From assembly GCA_017398585.1 (NCBI GenBank), contig JAFQFS010000105.1:1-44193 (forward strand): DNA of 44,193 nt, written 5' to 3'. The stretch is from Clostridia bacterium (lineage in GTDB: Bacteria > Bacillota > Clostridia > Oscillospirales > CAG-272). Below the pieces are notes generated by a model. The model made no database searches, was not told the DNA's origin, and saw only the letters and a program-made list of their open reading frames with translations. Shown in pieces: positions 41,147 to 44,193 of this stretch; position 1 is the stretch's first letter; each line of letters begins with the position of its first letter. The translations under genes were made by a program, and so were the position numbers.

Positions 41147-41458
41147 ATGGCAGTACAGGAAAAGATCAGAGTTAAGCTCAGAAGCTACGAACACACCCTT
41201 GCAGACCAGGCTGCTGCAAAGATCGTAGATATCGCGAAGAGAAACGGTGCCGAAGTTTCCGGTCCGATTCCGCTTCCGACCGAAAAGGAAATCATCACCA
41301 TCCTTCGTGCAGTACACAAGTACAAGGACAGCCGTGAACAGTTCGAACAGAGAACTCACAAGAGACTCATCGAAATCCACAAGCCGTCCCAGAAGGTTGT
41401 TGAAGCTCTCATGAGCGTTGAACTTCCCGCAGGCGTTGACATCGACGTTAAGCTCTAA
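41147..41458 (+). CDS. rpsJ: 30S ribosomal protein S10
   Basis: The 103-residue product ([18 protein letters not shown], then [39 protein letters not shown] in shorter recognisable blocks, ending [13 protein letters not shown]) is full-length S10, part of the 30S head and also NusE in antitermination. AAGGAGG lies eight bases before ATG 41147. It is the first gene of the S10 operon. Confidence 0.98.
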   Translation: MAVQEKIRVKLRSYEHTLADQAAAKIVDIAKRNGAEVSGPIPLPTEKEIITILRAVHKYKDSREQFEQRTHKRLIEIHKPSQKVVEALMSVELPAGVDIDVKL

Positions 41459-41645
41459 TTCTTGCCTAAACAAAACCCACAAAAAAGCCACAAACCGAAT
41501 ACCGTTCAGAGCGAGCACGGTGAGTACTCTCCGGTACAATCCCGTGAGCTTGATGGCGGTCGGGTCATGTTGATGGCTTCAGGCTGGCCCCTGATATTAA
41601 CCCACGCCGTCAACCAATAACCTATCATTAATTTTGGAGGATTCG
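41459..41645 (+). promoter_or_regulatory. Structured intercistronic region between rpsJ and rplC
   Basis: A 187-nt gap where the S10 operon normally has a few tens of bases. It contains a three-tier stem: TGATGGCG (41551-41558) with CGCCGTCA (41605-41612), GGGT (41562-41565) with ACCC (41600-41603), and TCAGG (41579-41583) with CCTGA (41590-41594). A smaller CCGT/ACGG hairpin lies at 41502-41520. No promoter is evident inside. It ends at the GGAGG of rplC. Confidence 0.65.
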
Positions 41646-42278
41646 ATGAAAAAAGGCATCATCGGAAAGAAGCTCGGAATGACGCAGATCTTCCTTGAAG
41701 ACGGCACCGTTGTTCCGGTAACTGTAATCGAAGCTGGTCCCTGCCCGATTACCCAGAAGAAGACCACTGAAACTGATGGCTACAATGCAGTTCAGCTCGC
41801 ATTCGGCGACATCCGCGAAAAGCTCGTAAACAAGCCTGCGGCTGGTCACTTCAAGAAGGCTGGCGTTTCTGTTAAGCGTCACCTCAAGGAATTCCGTTTC
41901 GAAGACATCTCTGCTCTCAATGTCGGCGACGTAATCGCAGCCGATACCTTCGCTTCCGGCGACAAGGTCGACATTACTGGCCTCACCAAGGGTCACGGTT
42001 ACTCCGGCGTAGTTAAGAGATGGAACTTCAAGATCAAGAGAATGACTCACGGCGGCGGTCCGATCCATCGTCAGGGCGGTTCTCTCGGCGCGAACTCCAC
42101 CCCGTCCAAGATCTACAAGAACAAGAAGATGGCTGGTCAGTACGGTAACGAACAGGTTACAGTATTAAATCTCGAAGTTGTTAAGGTTGATACCGAAAAG
42201 AACATCATCGCAGTTAAGGGCGCAGTTCCCGGTGCGAAGGGTGGCATCGTATTCATCCGCGACAGCGTTAAAGCATAA
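41646..42278 (+). CDS. rplC: 50S ribosomal protein L3
   Basis: The 210-residue protein has the usual L3 start [16 protein letters not shown], the central [14 protein letters not shown], the conserved [16 protein letters not shown] extension that reaches the peptidyl transferase centre, and [16 protein letters not shown] 41646 follows GGAGG; an in-frame TTG at 41634 overlaps that site and is rejected. Confidence 0.98.
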   Translation: MKKGIIGKKLGMTQIFLEDGTVVPVTVIEAGPCPITQKKTTETDGYNAVQLAFGDIREKLVNKPAAGHFKKAGVSVKRHLKEFRFEDISALNVGDVIAADTFASGDKVDITGLTKGHGYSGVVKRWNFKIKRMTHGGGPIHRQGGSLGANSTPSKIYKNKKMAGQYGNEQVTVLNLEVVKVDTEKNIIAVKGAVPGAKGGIVFIRDSVKA

Positions 42279-42298
42279 GTCGGAAGGAGGAAGAAAAA

Positions 42299-42922
42299 AT
42301 GGCCGAAATTAAAGTTGTAAATATGGCAGGCGAATCCGTTGGTACCATGAATCTTTCCGACGCGATCTTCGCAGCCGACGTAAACGGTGCTGTCCTCCAC
42401 ATGGCAGTAAAGAGCTACCTCGGCAATCAGAGACAGGGTACTCAGTCCACCCTCACCCGTACCGAAGTTTCCGGCGGCGGTAAGAAGCCGTGGAGACAGA
42501 AGGGTACCGGTCGTGCAAGACAGGGTTCCACCCGTTCTCCTCAGTGGACTCACGGCGGTATCGCCCTCGGTCCGAAGCCGCGCCTCTACAAGAGCAAGAT
42601 GAACAAGAAGGTTCGCAAGCTCGCTATGATCAGCGCACTCTCCTCTAAGGTTGCAGGCGGCGAAATGATCGTTGTTGACAACATCACCACCGCTGAATAC
42701 AAGACCAAGACCATGGTCAAGATGCTCGCAGCAGTCGGTGCTGCAAAGAAGGTGCTCGTAGTTCTTCCCGAAAAGGACGAAAAGGTACAGGGCAGCTTCG
42801 CCAATATTCCCGGCGTAAAGGTTTCCCTTTACAACACCCTGAATGTTTACGACATTCTCAACTGTGATTCCTTCATCGTAGCTAAGGCTGCGGTTGAAAA
42901 GATCGAGGAGGTATATGCATAA
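42299..42922 (+). CDS. rplD: 50S ribosomal protein L4
   Basis: The 207-residue L4 lines the exit tunnel through its extended loop (GGGKKPWRQKGTGRARQGST, then PQWTHGG). In E. coli free L4 represses its own operon; whether that applies here is unknown, but two structured regions upstream are candidates. GGAGG lies just upstream. The stop overlaps the rplW start by one base. Confidence 0.98.
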   Translation: MAEIKVVNMAGESVGTMNLSDAIFAADVNGAVLHMAVKSYLGNQRQGTQSTLTRTEVSGGGKKPWRQKGTGRARQGSTRSPQWTHGGIALGPKPRLYKSKMNKKVRKLAMISALSSKVAGGEMIVVDNITTAEYKTKTMVKMLAAVGAAKKVLVVLPEKDEKVQGSFANIPGVKVSLYNTLNVYDILNCDSFIVAKAAVEKIEEVYA

Positions 42923-43218
42923 TGAAATTCGTTCAGGATATCATCAGAAGACCTCTCATCACCGAACGTTCCATGGATATGATCGGTGAACGCAAGTACG
43001 CGTTCGAAGTTGCCAAGGATGCTACCAAGCCCGAAATCGCAAAGGCTGTTGAAGCTATGTTCGAAGGCACCAAGGTCGCTGCTGTCAACACCATCAACAT
43101 GAAGGCTAAGCCGAAGAGAATGCGTTACCTTGAAGGTAAGACCTCTTCCTGGAAAAAGGCTATCGTAACCCTTACTGAAGACTCCAAGACCATCGAGTTC
43201 TTCGAAGGTATGAACTAA
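42922..43218 (+). CDS. rplW: 50S ribosomal protein L23
   Basis: The 98-residue L23 (IIRRPLITERSMDM, YAFEVAKDATKPEIAKAVE, KPKRMRYLEGKTSSWKKAIV) sits at the tunnel exit and docks trigger factor and SRP. Start and rplD stop share one base (TAATG), so they are translationally coupled. Confidence 0.98.
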   Translation: MKFVQDIIRRPLITERSMDMIGERKYAFEVAKDATKPEIAKAVEAMFEGTKVAAVNTINMKAKPKRMRYLEGKTSSWKKAIVTLTEDSKTIEFFEGMN

Positions 43219-43236
43219 TCGAGGAGGAAAGAGCAA

Positions 43237-44067
43237 ATGCCTACTATCAAATATAAGCCGACTACCCCGGCGAGAAGACATATGTCTGTTCCTTCTTTCG
43301 AGGAAATCACCAAGTTCACCCCCGAAAAGAGTCTTCTCGCTACCAAGAAGAAGAATTCCGGCCGTAACTCCTATGGCCGCATCACCGTTCGCCACAAGGG
43401 CGGCGGAAACCGTCAGAAGTACCGTATCATCGACTTCAAGAGACAGAATACAGGCGCTCAGACCGTTATCGGTGTTGAGTACGACCCGAACAGAACTTCC
43501 TACATCGCTCTCCTTCAGGATGAGGCTGGTAAGAAGAGCTACATTCTCGCTCCCGTTGGTGTTACAGACGGCGATGTACTTTACGCAGGTGAGGGCGCAG
43601 ATATCGTTCCCGGTAACTCCCTCCCCCTCGCAAACATCCCCGTAGGTACTTTCATCCACAACATCGAACTCTATCCCGGTAAGGGCGGCCAGCTCGTTCG
43701 CGCTGCTGGTGCACAGGCTCAGCTCATGGGTCGTGAAGGCGAGCTTTCCATGATCCGTCTTCCCTCCGGCGAAATGCGTTACGTTCGCTCCGACTGCATG
43801 GCAACCATCGGTCAGCTCGGCAACATCGAGCACGACACCGTTAAGGTTGGTAAGGCAGGTAAGACAAGACACAAGGGCATCCGTCCTACAGTTCGCGGTT
43901 CCGTAATGAACCCCTGCGACCACCCGCACGGTGGTGGTGAAGGACGCTCCCCGATCGGTCGTCCCGGCCCTGTTACTCCTTGGGGTAAACCGGCTCTCGG
44001 TCTCAAGACTCGTAACAAGAAGGCTAGAACCAACAAGATGATCGTAAAACGCAGAAACAGTAAGTAA
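43237..44067 (+). CDS. rplB: 50S ribosomal protein L2
   Basis: The 276-residue L2 has the standard [12 protein letters not shown] start, the RNA-binding region [17 protein letters not shown], and the near-invariant [17 protein letters not shown] with the histidine close to the peptidyl transferase centre. GAGGAGG precedes the start by ten bases. Confidence 0.98.
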   Translation: MPTIKYKPTTPARRHMSVPSFEEITKFTPEKSLLATKKKNSGRNSYGRITVRHKGGGNRQKYRIIDFKRQNTGAQTVIGVEYDPNRTSYIALLQDEAGKKSYILAPVGVTDGDVLYAGEGADIVPGNSLPLANIPVGTFIHNIELYPGKGGQLVRAAGAQAQLMGREGELSMIRLPSGEMRYVRSDCMATIGQLGNIEHDTVKVGKAGKTRHKGIRPTVRGSVMNPCDHPHGGGEGRSPIGRPGPVTPWGKPALGLKTRNKKARTNKMIVKRRNSK

Positions 44068-44085
44068 GGAAGGAGGCAACTATAA

Positions 44086-44193
44086 ATGAGCAGAAGTTTA
44101 AAGAAAGCACCGTTCGTCGAAGAGAAGCTTTATTCGAAAGTTTGCCAGATGAACGAAAAGGGCGAAAAGAAGGTGCTCAAGACATGGTCAAGA
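44086..44193 (+). CDS. rpsS: 30S ribosomal protein S19 (5' part, cut by the window end)
   Basis: Thirty-six codons are visible ([15 protein letters not shown], then [11 protein letters not shown]) and match the N terminus of S19, as expected after rplB in the S10 operon. GGAGG lies upstream. The rest lies outside the window. Confidence 0.96.
   Translation, partial: MSRSLKKAPFVEEKLYSKVCQMNEKGEKKVLKTWSR

Overview
The window looks like a chromosomal segment from a Gram-positive anaerobe of the class Clostridia, probably a gut lineage near Oscillospirales/Ruminococcaceae. This is inferred from moderately high GC, strong GGAGG ribosome-binding sites, near-consensus sigma-A promoters with 17-bp spacers, a T-box leader, and the gene families present (MurQ, TelA, ABC-F, XRE regulators, intracellular glycosidases). 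No rRNA, tRNA, CRISPR array, prophage or transposase was found.

Layout: (1) 1-3.3 kb: a promoter and T-box leader, probably leucine-specific, ahead of a fused TIM-barrel isomerase/acyl-CoA synthetase gene. (2) 3.3-8 kb: an unassigned leader with a short ORF, a CorC/HlyC membrane protein, an ECF-like sigma factor with a large C-terminal extension, and a convergent XRE regulator. (3) 8.1-13.2 kb: a minus-strand set (phosphoesterase, phosphopantetheinyl transferase, GH127 arabinofuranosidase) and a divergent small membrane protein plus MBOAT acyltransferase. (4) 13.2-24.9 kb: a MarR-ABC exporter operon with paired operator-like palindromes, a GH106-like glycosidase, a MalY-type PLP enzyme, HAD phosphatase plus TraX-like protein, a sialidase-like protein, and two tandem XRE regulators paralogous to the one in region 2. 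(5) 25-30.6 kb: a polar amino acid ABC importer, a UroD-family protein and ComM/YifB. (6) 30.7-37 kb: a peptidoglycan-recycling set (murQ, BadF-type sugar kinase, AmlE-like serine hydrolase, namZ) behind an ABC-F ATPase. (7) 37-40.5 kb: a membrane protein/TelA/TPM operon whose last product has a Q/N/G/Y-rich tail. (8) 40.8 kb to the end: the start of the S10 ribosomal protein operon (rpsJ, rplC, rplD, rplW, rplB, rpsS start), with a long leader and an unusual structured gap between rpsJ and rplC.

The feature running through the whole window is a dispersed palindromic intergenic element, seen about eleven times. Its hairpin arms differ between copies but keep their pairing, and some copies carry a second hairpin. 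They lie at gene 3' ends and also inside apparent operons. The other most unusual signal is a T-box controlling a fused lipid/sugar-type enzyme rather than an amino-acid gene. The glycosidases, NamZ and AmlE-like proteins all lack signal peptides, which suggests that carbohydrates and muropeptide fragments are processed in the cytoplasm.
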